Source: Pseudomonas sp. GCEP-101
Lineage (GTDB): Bacteria; Pseudomonadota; Gammaproteobacteria; Pseudomonadales; Pseudomonadaceae
Direction of reading: 5' to 3'
NCBI RefSeq assembly: GCF_025133575.1
Contig: NZ_CP104011.1
Coordinates: 1,488,001-1,552,000 of the forward strand
Length of the DNA: 64,000 bases
Part shown: positions 12,005 to 20,236 of the stretch, one piece after another
Position numbering within the stretch: position 1 is the stretch's first letter
Layout: each line of letters starts with the position of its first letter
Translations under genes and position numbers: made by a program
Notes under the pieces: generated by a model
The model's database searches: none
What the model was told of the DNA's origin: nothing
What the model saw: only the letters and a program-made list of their open reading frames with translations

Positions 12005-12754
12005 TCAGCGGTTCCCCGCCCTCTTGCCGCAGGCTTTGCCGAAAGCCTGGAAGATGGCGAGATAGTTGGGGTTCGTTTCGACCTGCCATTCCGGGTGCCA
12101 CTGCACCCCGACGGCGAAGGCCGCACCTTCGACGGAGAAGGCTTCAACCAACCCGTCAGGCGCCAGAGCTTCTACACGAAGGCCGGGCGCCAGACGATCA
12201 ACGCCCTGGCCGTGAATGGAGTTGACCTGGAACTGCGAGGGTAGCCCGATACCGGCGAAAACGCCGCCCGGCTGCACGTCGACGACGTGCCGCAGCCCGT
12301 ACTGGATTTCGATCGGCTCACCGGCGGGTTCGCGGTGGTCCATGAAGCCCGGGGTTTCGTGCACTTTCTGGTGCAGCGAACCGCCGAAGGCGACGTTCAT
12401 TTCCTGGAATCCGCGGCAGATGCCCAGCACCGGAATCCCGGCCGCGACGGCGCGGCGGATCAGCGGCAGCGTCGTGCTGTCGCGCTCGGGATCGTGAGGG
12501 GTGCCTGCTACGCTTGCGGAGCCACTATAATGATGGGGTTCGACGTTCGACGCCGAGCCCGTGAAGAGCAGGCCGTCGAACGCGGCCAACATGGCTTCCT
12601 GGTCGATGGCATCGCCCAGGGAGGGAATGATCAAAGGAATGCCCGAGGCCCCGGAGATCAGCGCTCTGAGGTATTTGTCGCCAGCAACATGGTAGGGTTT
12701 GGAACCGATCTGCTTGAGGCAGGCGGACACGCCGATTAACGGCAGGCGAGACAT
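12005..12754 (-). CDS. spuA: Gamma-glutamyl-polyamine / gamma-glutamyl-GABA hydrolase SpuA
   Basis: A 249-residue class-I glutamine amidotransferase-like hydrolase (peptidase C26, PuuD type) that releases glutamate from gamma-glutamylated GABA or related products, the last step of the pathway. The catalytic triad is visible: nucleophile Cys113 in GICRGFQEMN and His220/Glu222 in VQWHPEW. First gene of the minus-strand spu operon, with only a weak purine stretch as ribosome-binding site. It is divergent from spuI across a 278-nt AT-rich control region. Matches PA0297. Confidence 0.92.
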   Translation of the reverse strand: MSRLPLIGVSACLKQIGSKPYHVAGDKYLRALISGASGIPLIIPSLGDAIDQEAMLAAFDGLLFTGSASNVEPHHYSGSASVAGTPHDPERDSTTLPLIRRAVAAGIPVLGICRGFQEMNVAFGGSLHQKVHETPGFMDHREPAGEPIEIQYGLRHVVDVQPGGVFAGIGLPSQFQVNSIHGQGVDRLAPGLRVEALAPDGLVEAFSVEGAAFAVGVQWHPEWQVETNPNYLAIFQAFGKACGKRAGNR

Positions 12755-12810
12755 GGGACACCCGTGTTTGTAAGTGTTATGGGCTTGAGGCCGAGCTTAG
12801 CCTTGTTCAT

Positions 12811-12837
12811 TTTTTTACACAATAGTCATGTAAAAAA
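12811..12837. promoter_or_regulatory. Palindromic operator candidate between spuA and spuI
   Basis: A perfect inverted repeat, TTTTTTACA - 9 nt - TGTAAAAAA, sits 57 nt upstream of the spuA ATG in the shared 278-nt divergent region. Further right, TTGACA at 12952-12957 could be a -35 box for spuI, and GGTGCG occurs twice with a 15-nt period (12928, 12943). In P. aeruginosa these genes are repressed by PauR and derepressed by polyamines; that this dyad is the PauR site is inference. Confidence 0.55.
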
Positions 12838-13032
12838 TCAAACACGCCCCACTGAACAGCCCGCCAGCCAAGGCTCTCCGCGAATCAAAAGCGGCTCGAA
12901 ACGCCCCAAAAACGGCCCATCAGGAGTGGTGCGCCCCACTTTGGTGCGACATTGACAACCCTTGCCAATTCGGATTGACTCACACCTCAGCTTTCGAATG
13001 ATTGAAATTTTTAACAATAAAGGTGTTACATC

Positions 13033-14409
13033 ATGTCGGTACCCCAGAGTGCCGTGTCGCTCGAAGAAGCGAGTGAGTTCCTGAAGGAACACCCCGAGGT
13101 CCAATTCGTCGACCTCCTTATTGCAGACATGAACGGTGTGGTGCGCGGCAAGCGCATCGAACGCACCAACCTGCCCAAAGTCTATGAGAAAGGCATCAAC
13201 CTCCCCGCCTCTCTCTTCGCTCTCGACATCACCGGCTCCACCGTAGAAAGCACCGGCCTCGGCCTGGACATTGGCGACGCGGATCGCGTCTGCTACCCCA
13301 TCCCCAACACCCTCTCCATGGAACCCTGGCAGAAGCGCCCCACCGCGCAGCTGCTGATGACCATGCACGAGATGGAAGGGCAACCCTTCTTCGCCGATCC
13401 CCGTGAAGTGCTGCGTCAAGTGGTGCAGAAGTTCACCGACATCGGCCTGACCATCGTCGCGGCCTTCGAGCTGGAGTTCTACCTGATCGACCAGGAGAAC
13501 GTGAACGGCCGTCCGCAGCCGCCGCGCTCGCCGATCTCCGGCAAGCGTCCGCAATCGGTGCAGGTCTACTCCATCGACGACCTCGACGAGTACGCCGACT
13601 GCCTGCAGGACATCATCGACGGCGCCCGCGCCCAGGGCATCCCGGCCGACGCGATCGTCAAGGAAAGCGCCCCGGCCCAGTTCGAAGTCAACATGCACCA
13701 CGTTGACGACGCCCTGAAGGCCTGCGACTACGCAGTCCTGCTCAAGCGCCTGATCAAGAACGTCGCCTACGACCACGAGATGGATTCGACCTTCATGGCC
13801 AAGCCCTACCCGGGCCAGGCTGGCAACGGTCTACACGTCCACGTCTCGCTGCTCGACAAGGACGGCAAGAATATCTTCACCAGCGAGGATCCCGAGCAGA
13901 ACGCCGCGTTGCGCCACGCGATCGGCGGTGTGCTCGAGACCCTGCCGGCGTCGATGGCGTTCCTCTGCCCGAACGTCAACTCGTACCGCCGTTTCGGTTC
14001 GGCCTTCTTCGTGCCGAACGCACCGAGCTGGGGCCTGGACAACCGTACCGTCGCCCTGCGCGTGCCCACCGGCACGCCGGAAGCGGTGCGCCTGGAGCAC
14101 CGCGTCGCCGGTGCCGATGCCAACCCGTACCTGCTGCTCTCGGCGGTACTGGCCGGCATCCACCACGGCCTGACCAACCAGGTCGAGCCGGGCGCGCCGA
14201 TCGAAGGCAACGCCTACGAGCAGCTGGAACAGAGCCTGCCGAACAACCTGCGCGATGCCCTGCGCGAGCTGGACGACAGCGACGTGATGAACAAGTACAT
14301 CAGCCCCGAGTACATCGACATCTTCGTCGCGTGCAAGGAGCATGAGATGCAGGAGTTCGAGTATTCGATCTCCGACCTCGAGTACAACTGGTACTTGCAC
14401 ACCGTATAA
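13033..14409 (+). CDS. spuI: Gamma-glutamylpolyamine synthetase SpuI
   Basis: A 458-residue glutamine-synthetase-family ligase like PA0296 (SpuI), one of the set that glutamylates polyamines such as putrescine, spermidine or cadaverine for catabolism. The beta-grasp region reads LLIADMNGVVRGKRIE, the metal-binding strand AAFELEFYLID, and the C-terminal active-site loop NRTVALRVPTGTPEAVRLEHR. AGGTG stands upstream of the ATG. Transcribed alone from the divergent region shared with spuA, and ends at a hairpin. Which polyamine it prefers cannot be read from sequence. Confidence 0.92.
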   Translation: MSVPQSAVSLEEASEFLKEHPEVQFVDLLIADMNGVVRGKRIERTNLPKVYEKGINLPASLFALDITGSTVESTGLGLDIGDADRVCYPIPNTLSMEPWQKRPTAQLLMTMHEMEGQPFFADPREVLRQVVQKFTDIGLTIVAAFELEFYLIDQENVNGRPQPPRSPISGKRPQSVQVYSIDDLDEYADCLQDIIDGARAQGIPADAIVKESAPAQFEVNMHHVDDALKACDYAVLLKRLIKNVAYDHEMDSTFMAKPYPGQAGNGLHVHVSLLDKDGKNIFTSEDPEQNAALRHAIGGVLETLPASMAFLCPNVNSYRRFGSAFFVPNAPSWGLDNRTVALRVPTGTPEAVRLEHRVAGADANPYLLLSAVLAGIHHGLTNQVEPGAPIEGNAYEQLEQSLPNNLRDALRELDDSDVMNKYISPEYIDIFVACKEHEMQEFEYSISDLEYNWYLHTV

Positions 14410-14418
14410 GTGGTAAAC

Positions 14419-14446
14419 GAAACGCCGGCCCTTGTGCCGGCGTTTC
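14419..14446 (+). terminator. Terminator-like hairpin after spuI
   Basis: An eleven-base-pair stem GAAACGCCGGC / GCCGGCGTTTC with a six-base loop, ten bases after the spuI stop. The U-run is short (TTT), so it may leak into the binding-protein gene downstream. Confidence 0.7.
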
Positions 14447-14655
14447 CTTGTGCCGCTGGCACACCCAGGGGAACTGCGACATCGCAACGGCGAGGAGGGG
14501 CGCCTGGGCGAGTCACCTCCGTCGTTCCTTCCTGCCCGCGATGCTCCATCCGCCCGACCGGGCGCATCGTGTCTGTCGTGACTTTGCTGACTGCTGTCGC
14601 GCGGCGACTGACTGCCGCATCCGCTGATTTCGTGGTTCATTCAGGGAGATCGCCA

Positions 14656-15717
14656 ATGCCACGCCTGTACGCCTTGATGCTGATGTTGTTGTGCCCGCTG
14701 TCCGCCTGGGCCGACCCGGTCATCCGCGTCTACAACTGGAACGACTACATTGCCCCGCAAGTCCTCAAGGACTTCGAGAAAGACACCGGCATCCGCGTCG
14801 AATACACCACCTACAGCACCGCCGAAGAGGTCAAGAAGGCCCTGGACAGCGGTGAGAAATTCGACGTCGCCGTGCCCTCGCACAACGACCTGCCAGCCCT
14901 GATCCGCGACAAGCGCATCCAGGCCCTGGACCTTGCCAAGCTGCCCAACCGCAGCCACCTCGACACCCAGTTGCTGAGCAAGCTGGCCGCGGTCGATCCG
15001 AACAACCAGCACGCCGTGCCGTACCTGTGGGGCGCCGTGGGCCTGGCGATCAACGAACCCGAAGCGGAGAAGGCCTACGGCGGCAAGCTGCCCGACAGCT
15101 GGAGCATCCTGTTCGACCCGCAGCAGAGCCAGCGCCTGAAAGCCTGCGGCATGAGCCTGCTGGACGCGCCGGACGAAGCCTTCTCGGTGCTGATGAACTA
15201 CCAGGGCCGCAACTTCGCCCGCAGCGCCCCGTCGCAGATTCGCCGCGCCGGCGAGGTGCTCGCGCAGCTGCGCCCGAACCTGCGCTACATCGACAGCGAG
15301 CGCTACATCCAGGACCTCAACGCCGGCAAGCTGTGCGTCGCCATGGCCTGGGTCGGCGACGCCCTGGGCGCGGCCAACGCCGGCCAGCCGGTGCGCTTCG
15401 TGGTACCGCAGGAAGGCTCGGTGCTGTTCATCGACAACCTGGTCATCCCCGCTGCCGCCGAACACCCGGACCTGGCGCTGAAGTTCATCGACTACCTGAT
15501 GCAGCCCAAGGTCGCCGCGCAGATCACCGCCGCCACCCTTTACCCCAACGGCAACAAGGACTCCGCGCAGTTCCTCGATGCCGCCCTGCGCGACCAGCCG
15601 GGCCTCTACCCGGACCAGGAGACCAAGCGCCGACTCTTCGCCCTGGAAACCGCGCCGGAGAAGACCGCCCCGGTGATTACCGAGGTCTGGGGCAAGCTGC
15701 GCGCCGGCGGCAGCTGA
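14656..15717 (+). CDS. Periplasmic polyamine-binding protein (PA0295-like)
   Basis: A 353-residue periplasmic binding protein of the PotD/PotF/SpuD family, the third in the window. The signal peptide MPRLYALMLMLLCPLSAWA is followed by DPVIRVYNWNDYIAPQVL. AGGGAG (14643-14648) supports this ATG. No permease or ATPase lies beside it, so it either shares SpuFGH or serves as a sensor. It differs from SpuD/E in the ligand pocket loops, so specificity is open. It lies 55 nt before aguR on the same strand, suggesting a link to agmatine or putrescine use. Confidence 0.88.
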   Translation: MPRLYALMLMLLCPLSAWADPVIRVYNWNDYIAPQVLKDFEKDTGIRVEYTTYSTAEEVKKALDSGEKFDVAVPSHNDLPALIRDKRIQALDLAKLPNRSHLDTQLLSKLAAVDPNNQHAVPYLWGAVGLAINEPEAEKAYGGKLPDSWSILFDPQQSQRLKACGMSLLDAPDEAFSVLMNYQGRNFARSAPSQIRRAGEVLAQLRPNLRYIDSERYIQDLNAGKLCVAMAWVGDALGAANAGQPVRFVVPQEGSVLFIDNLVIPAAAEHPDLALKFIDYLMQPKVAAQITAATLYPNGNKDSAQFLDAALRDQPGLYPDQETKRRLFALETAPEKTAPVITEVWGKLRAGGS

Positions 15718-15772
15718 CTTGCCGAGCACCCCGGAGCTGGCGTCCAATAGCCGCCCAGCTCCGGAGATCGTC

Positions 15773-16414
15773 ATGCCCGCACCCTCTGCCACCCGCAAGC
15801 CCCGCGCCAGCAGCCAGGCACGCATCGCCGTGATCCTCGCGGCGGCCCGCGCCCTGCTCGCCGAGAGCGGCGCAGCGGGCCTGTCGATCTACGCGGTGGC
15901 CGAGCGCGCGGGCATCCCGCCCTCCTCCGTCTACCACTTCTTCCCCAGCGTGCCGGCGCTGCTCCAGGGGCTCACCAGCGACGTCCATGCGGCCTTCCGT
16001 GCCTGCCTGGAACAACCCGTCGACCATGCCGCCCTGCGCGACTGGCGCGACCTCGCGCGGCTGGTCGAGCAGCGCACGCTCGCGGTTTACGCAGATGATG
16101 CCGCCGCGCGCCAGCTGATCCTCGCCAGCCACGGTCTCGCCGAGGTGACCCAGGCCGACAGCCAGCACGACGTGCAGCTTGGCCAGGCCATGCGCGCGCT
16201 GTTCGAGCGCCACTTCGAACTGCCGCCGCTGCCCCGGGATATCGAGGTCTTCAGCCTCGCCATCGAACTGGGCGACCGCGTCTATGCCCTCTCCGTCCAG
16301 CGCCACGGGCTGATCACCGAGCGCCTGGCCGAGGAAGGCATGCGGGTGATCGACGCCTACCTGTCGCTGTACCTCCCGCCCTGCCTGCCGAAGCGCTCAG
16401 CGCCCCTGCAATAA
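15773..16414 (+). CDS. aguR: TetR-family repressor of agmatine catabolism (AguR)
   Basis: A 213-residue TetR-type regulator. The N-terminal HTH (about residues 15-60) reads ILAAARALLAESGAAGLSIY, then AERAGIPPSSVYHFFPS, the family's DNA-recognition region. The start at 15773 is preferred over an upstream TTG because GGAG lies 7-10 nt ahead. In P. aeruginosa AguR represses aguBA and responds to agmatine or N-carbamoylputrescine. Here it lies immediately upstream of aguA, separated by a 257-nt region with a duplicated element that is its likely binding site. Confidence 0.85.
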   Translation: MPAPSATRKPRASSQARIAVILAAARALLAESGAAGLSIYAVAERAGIPPSSVYHFFPSVPALLQGLTSDVHAAFRACLEQPVDHAALRDWRDLARLVEQRTLAVYADDAAARQLILASHGLAEVTQADSQHDVQLGQAMRALFERHFELPPLPRDIEVFSLAIELGDRVYALSVQRHGLITERLAEEGMRVIDAYLSLYLPPCLPKRSAPLQ

Positions 16415-16502
16415 CCGATTTTTATCCGATAAATATCCGGATGAATGGCCTAAATATTTTCAATTAGCCCTTCTTTAACCGATTTTTATCGGATATAAAT
16501 CC
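16413..16502. repeat. Twin 26-bp repeats between aguR and aguA, probable AguR operators
   Basis: Two copies of an AT-rich element, 16413-16438 and 16477-16502, match at 23 of 26 positions. Both begin AACCGATTTTTATC and end ATCC, and they are spaced 64 nt apart, about six helical turns. The second copy contains the dyad CCGAT-4-ATCGG. The first overlaps the aguR stop codon. Position before aguA and the dyad suggest repressor binding with looping; that AguR binds is inference. Confidence 0.6.
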
Positions 16503-16671
16503 TCCCACCCGGGAGCACGTCGACGCGATGACTGGACCGCGACCTATACTGGCCCTCCGGCGACGACCTCCCGAATGACACAACCCACTCCGTAGGATAG
16601 GTGGAGCGCAGCGATGCCCCGCGACGGGTATCGGCCTCACCTCGCCACGAAGCACACACCAAGGACCGCCC

Positions 16672-17781
16672 ATGACCACGCTGACCAGCACACCCCGCGC
16701 CGATGGCTTCCGCATGCCGGCGGAATGGGAACCCCACACCCAGACCTGGATGGTCTGGCCCGAGCGCCCGGACAACTGGCGCCTGGGCGGCAAGCCCGCG
16801 CAGGCCGCCTTCAGCGCCGTCGCCCGTGCGATCGCCCGCTTCGAGCCGGTGACCGTCGGCGTCTCCGCCGGGCAGTACGAGAACGCCCGCGCCCAGCTGG
16901 CCGACGCGGCCAACATCCGCGTCGTGGAAATCAGCAACGACGACGCCTGGGTGCGCGATACCGGCCCGACCTTCGTCATCAATGACCAGGGCGACGTACG
17001 CGGCGTGGACTGGACCTTCAACGCCTGGGGCGGCCTGGAAGGCGGCCTGTACTTCCCCTGGCACCGCGACGACCAGGTGGCGAGCAAGATCCTCGGCATC
17101 GAGCGCTGCGACGGCTACCGCACCGAAGGTTTCGTGCTGGAAGGCGGCTCCATCCACGTAGACGGTGAAGGCACCCTGATCACCACCGAGGAATGCCTGC
17201 TCAACCACAACCGCAACCCGCACATGAGCCGCGAAGAAATCGAGGACGTGCTGCGCGAGCACCTGGCCATCGACACCGTGATCTGGCTGCCAGACGGCCT
17301 GTTCAACGACGAGACCGACGGCCACGTCGACAACTTCTGCTGCTACGTGCGCCCCGGCGAGGTGCTGCTGGCCTGGACTGACGATCAGAACGACCCGAAC
17401 TACGCACGCTGCCAGGCCGCCATGCGCGTGCTGGAAAATGCCCGCGACGCCAAGGGCCGCCAGCTGACCGTGCACAAGATCGTCATCCCCGGCCCGATCC
17501 ACGCCACCGAGGCCGAGTGCGAAGGCATCGACCTGGTGATCGGCACCCAGCCCCGCGATCCGTCGATCCGCCTGGCCGGCTCCTACGTCAACTTCCTGAT
17601 CGTCAACGGCGGCATCATCGCCCCGCGCTTCGACGACCCGGCGGACGCCGAGGCCGAAGCGACCCTGAAGCGCATCTTCCCCGAGCACGAGATCGTCATG
17701 GTGCCCGGCCGCGAAATCCTCCTGGGCGGCGGCAACATCCACTGCATCACCCAGCAGCAGCCGGCCCCGCAGCAGCGCTGA
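16672..17781 (+). CDS. aguA: Agmatine deiminase AguA
   Basis: A 369-residue enzyme of the pentein (peptidyl-arginine deiminase) family that hydrolyses agmatine to N-carbamoylputrescine and ammonia. The nucleophile is Cys358 in [13 protein letters not shown]. Substrate-site segments [13 protein letters not shown] (about 89-101) and DGHVDNFC (about 218-225, with the catalytic His) are present. AAGGA stands eight bases before the ATG. Matches PA0292 (368 aa). The partner amidohydrolase gene aguB is not next to it. Confidence 0.94.
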   Translation: MTTLTSTPRADGFRMPAEWEPHTQTWMVWPERPDNWRLGGKPAQAAFSAVARAIARFEPVTVGVSAGQYENARAQLADAANIRVVEISNDDAWVRDTGPTFVINDQGDVRGVDWTFNAWGGLEGGLYFPWHRDDQVASKILGIERCDGYRTEGFVLEGGSIHVDGEGTLITTEECLLNHNRNPHMSREEIEDVLREHLAIDTVIWLPDGLFNDETDGHVDNFCCYVRPGEVLLAWTDDQNDPNYARCQAAMRVLENARDAKGRQLTVHKIVIPGPIHATEAECEGIDLVIGTQPRDPSIRLAGSYVNFLIVNGGIIAPRFDDPADAEAEATLKRIFPEHEIVMVPGREILLGGGNIHCITQQQPAPQQR

Positions 17782-17794
17782 TTCGCCAGCGGCA

Positions 17795-17832
17795 AAAAAG
17801 GCCGTCGCTCCCTGCGGAGCGACGGCCTTTTT
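17795..17832. terminator. Bidirectional terminator after aguA
   Basis: A seventeen-base-pair stem including AAGGCCGTCGCTCC / GGAGCGACGGCCTT around a CTGC loop, flanked by A- and T-runs. It starts 13 nt past the aguA stop. Confidence 0.95.
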
Positions 17833-17846
17833 CATTGCACCGCACG

Positions 17847-17953
17847 TGCAGGAACGAGCCGCGCCCGTGACCGTGGACACCGTCCGCGGCCCGCGGCAAG
17901 TCCGCAGCGCCGTGAGCCCTGCTCACGGATCGCGGGCATGGCCCGCTCCTGCA
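17847..17953. repeat. Inverted pair of REP-like elements
   Basis: TGCAGGAACGAGCCGCGCCC at 17847-17866 is an inverted, imperfect copy of the unit at 17928-17953 (CGCGGGCATGGCCCGCTCCT and flanks). The second resembles the common Pseudomonas REP form. The pair lies between the convergent genes aguA and oprE, a typical place for such doublets. Confidence 0.6.
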
Positions 17954-17965
17954 AGCGCTGCCCAT

Positions 17966-18004
17966 GAAAAAGCCGCCGCCTCTTGCGAGGTCGGCGGCTT
18001 CTTT
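17966..18004 (-). terminator. Terminator of oprE
   Basis: The stem AAGCCGCCGCCTC / GAGGTCGGCGGCTT has a four-base loop. On the minus strand it is followed by TTTTT. It lies 15 nt past the oprE stop and may also act on the plus strand. Confidence 0.88.
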
Positions 18005-18018
18005 TCAGCCCGCAGGAA

Positions 18019-19395
18019 TTACAGCAGCGGGATGGTGTAGCTGACGATCAGGCGGTTTTCGTCCTGGTCGCGCTGGGTCGCGGTGCCCGAGCCGCTGACC
18101 GGCAGACCGCTGCGCAGCGCGGCGTTCTTCCAGGTGAAGCCCAGGCCCTTGAGGGTGCCATCCGGGATCACGTAGGCCAGGGAGATATCACGTTCCCACT
18201 CGCTCTTGTCGCCGTACTTGGTGTCGATGTTGTCACCATGCAGGTACAGGGTCTGGAAGGTCAGGCCCGGCAGGCCGGCCTTGGCGAAGTCGTAGCCGTA
18301 GCGGAGCTGCCAGGTGCGCTCGCCGGCGCGCTGGAACTTGCCGATCTGTACATCGGTGATCAGGTAAGCGGTCGAACCCTCGCCATCGCCACGGTTGAGG
18401 AACGGGAAGTCGCTGTCGCCGTTGAGCACCTGGTAGCCGGCGCCGAAGCTGTGACCGCTGACGGAGTAGGTGAACAGGCCGCTGAAGGCGCGGTTGTCCA
18501 CTTCGCCCTTGGTCACGCCATTGCCGTAATAGCCGGTGCTGACATAGCCATCTGCACGGCCGGTGGAGCTGCCGTTCTTGCCGTCGGAGCTGCTGTCGAA
18601 GGCGCGCAGGTCGGTCTTCAGGACGCCCGGGCCGATGGCCCAGTTGTGCTGCAGGCCCAGGAAGTGCTGCTGGTAGAAGTCGGTGAGCTGACCGTAGTAG
18701 TACTGCAGGGTCAGGTCCTTGTTCAGTTTGTAGTCGCCACCGGCGTAGTAGAACTTGTTGCTGTCGCGCGAGCTGGCGGAGCTGCCGTTGGCACCGGCAA
18801 TGCTCAGGCTGCGGTTGTCGGTGGAGTTACGGCCCTTGGAGTGCTCCAGCTGACCGGCAGTCAGGGTGAAGTCTTTCAGGTCGGTGGAGGTGACCTGGCC
18901 GCCTTCGAAGGTGACCGGCAGCAGACGACCGTCGTTGTAGGTCACGACCGGCAGCTTGGGCTGCAGGGTGCCGTAACGGAATTCGGTGTTGGACACCTTG
19001 GCCTTGGCGGTCAGGCCCAGGCTGCTGAAATCATCCACCGCATCGCCGTGGCTGTCCGACGGGAAGACGGTGCCGCCGCGCTGCGAAGAGGACTCGTAGT
19101 GAGTGCCGCCACCGCTGTCGAGCTTCACGCCCAGCAGGCCCAGTGCATCGACGCCGAAGCCGACGGTGCCTTGGGTGAAGCCGGAGGTGTAGTTGAGCAG
19201 GAAGCCCTGGCCCCACTCTTCCTGCTTGCTCGGGTTGGCGGTGCCGTTACGGTTGTCGGTGTTGATGTAGAAGTTGCGCAGGGTCAGGTTGGCCTTGCTG
19301 TCTTCGATGAAGCCAGCGGCGACGGCAGATTGCGCGAGGCCCGCGGCAGCGATGGCGAGCGCGAGGCCCGATTGCGTGAGAGTGCGGCTTTTCAT
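18019..19395 (-). CDS. oprE: Outer-membrane porin OprE (OprD family)
   Basis: A 458-residue OprD-family beta-barrel porin for small solutes. The signal peptide MKSRTLTQSGLALAIAAAGL ends near QSAVA; the mature N-terminus GFIEDSKANLTLRNFYIN is the family hallmark. Strands alternate, with glycine/serine-rich loops (for example residues 85-105 and 205-225), and the chain ends in the expected aromatic/hydrophobic strand (LIVSYTIPLL). Length and position match PA0291 (OprE). GGGGAAA precedes the ATG. The upstream gap is unusually long and structured. Confidence 0.92.
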   Translation of the reverse strand: MKSRTLTQSGLALAIAAAGLAQSAVAAGFIEDSKANLTLRNFYINTDNRNGTANPSKQEEWGQGFLLNYTSGFTQGTVGFGVDALGLLGVKLDSGGGTHYESSSQRGGTVFPSDSHGDAVDDFSSLGLTAKAKVSNTEFRYGTLQPKLPVVTYNDGRLLPVTFEGGQVTSTDLKDFTLTAGQLEHSKGRNSTDNRSLSIAGANGSSASSRDSNKFYYAGGDYKLNKDLTLQYYYGQLTDFYQQHFLGLQHNWAIGPGVLKTDLRAFDSSSDGKNGSSTGRADGYVSTGYYGNGVTKGEVDNRAFSGLFTYSVSGHSFGAGYQVLNGDSDFPFLNRGDGEGSTAYLITDVQIGKFQRAGERTWQLRYGYDFAKAGLPGLTFQTLYLHGDNIDTKYGDKSEWERDISLAYVIPDGTLKGLGFTWKNAALRSGLPVSGSGTATQRDQDENRLIVSYTIPLL

Positions 19396-20236
19396 TGGAA
19401 TTTCCCCATTTTATTGATCTTGGAAACACGCCATTCGCGACAACGACTGGCTCCCCCGGGAGTCCGACCGAACGGCAGCGGCCACGGCGCGCAAGCACGA
19501 CGGGCATGCAGGATTCGTTGGTTGTTTTCGACGCCCCGCTAGGCGGGAACGAAGCGCAGGCAGGCGGACAGGGATACGGCAGAAGATGGGAAGGGCATGG
19601 ATCGATTCTCGTGTCTTGTTGTTGTGGCGATGCGCTGGGCATTCGCCACCTGACAAGGCAATCCCCAGGCCAACCGGCGAGCCTTGTCGAACACCCCCGT
19701 TTATCCGGCCCCCGGCTCGCCTGACGAGCCATTTCCCCGGGCCGAATCAGCGGAAAACCGCCATCCCGTCACCTTCGGCTGGCGGTTTACCGCCAGCCGC
19801 TTCCGTTCTGTCCGAGACAGCTCGCGGCAACGCAGGGGCAACGATAAAAGAACGGCAATAAATCCAAAAAGAATTAATTCTTAATATGTAATTTCTTTAT
19901 GGAATATATGATACAGCTCTCGCCGGCGTGCTGCAGTCCCTGGCGAGGGGTACCTCCAACGGCGCTTCGGGCTTGGGCACCGGCCGGAACGCCGGGCAAA
20001 AAAAACCCGCCGGCGCTGCAACGCGGGCGGGTTCGGGGTCTTGTGCTAGGGGAAGACCCCAAAGAGAGCGGTGGAATGGCCTCCACCCAAGGGATGGTGC
20101 GTCCTTGCACCCGATGGCCGGATGATGGCGACCACCCCGTGAGGAGTCGATTCCAGCATTCCGCCATGGGCCATAGGAATAATCCTCAAGCCGTCGCGGC
20201 GGCCCGCGCCTCAGGCGCGGGCAGCATGTCTTGCGC
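19396..20236. other. 841-nt non-coding region upstream of oprE with several dyads
   Basis: No convincing gene on either strand. From oprE outward: a hairpin GGCTCG-5-CGAGCC (19714-19730); a perfect dyad GGCTGGCGGT-TT-ACCGCCAGCC (19777-19798); an AT-rich patch with the perfect palindrome AAGAATTAATTCTT (19869-19882). The AT-rich patch could hold the oprE promoter, which would give a leader of about 450 nt. The right part carries the terminator of the exopolysaccharide operon and is the left boundary of that gene block. Confidence 0.5.
19998..20033 (-). terminator. Terminator of the exopolysaccharide operon
   Basis: AACCCGCC pairs with GGCGGGTT around a GC-rich loop, and on the minus strand the stem is followed by a run of eight T. 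It lies about 200 nt past the last gene of the operon. Confidence 0.8.

Noticed and set aside
12930..12949. NtrC-like site (TGCGCC...TGGTGC) upstream of spuI
   Set aside because: Half-site spacing is 7 instead of 5 and one half is mismatched, and no sigma-54 -24/-12 promoter was seen near it.
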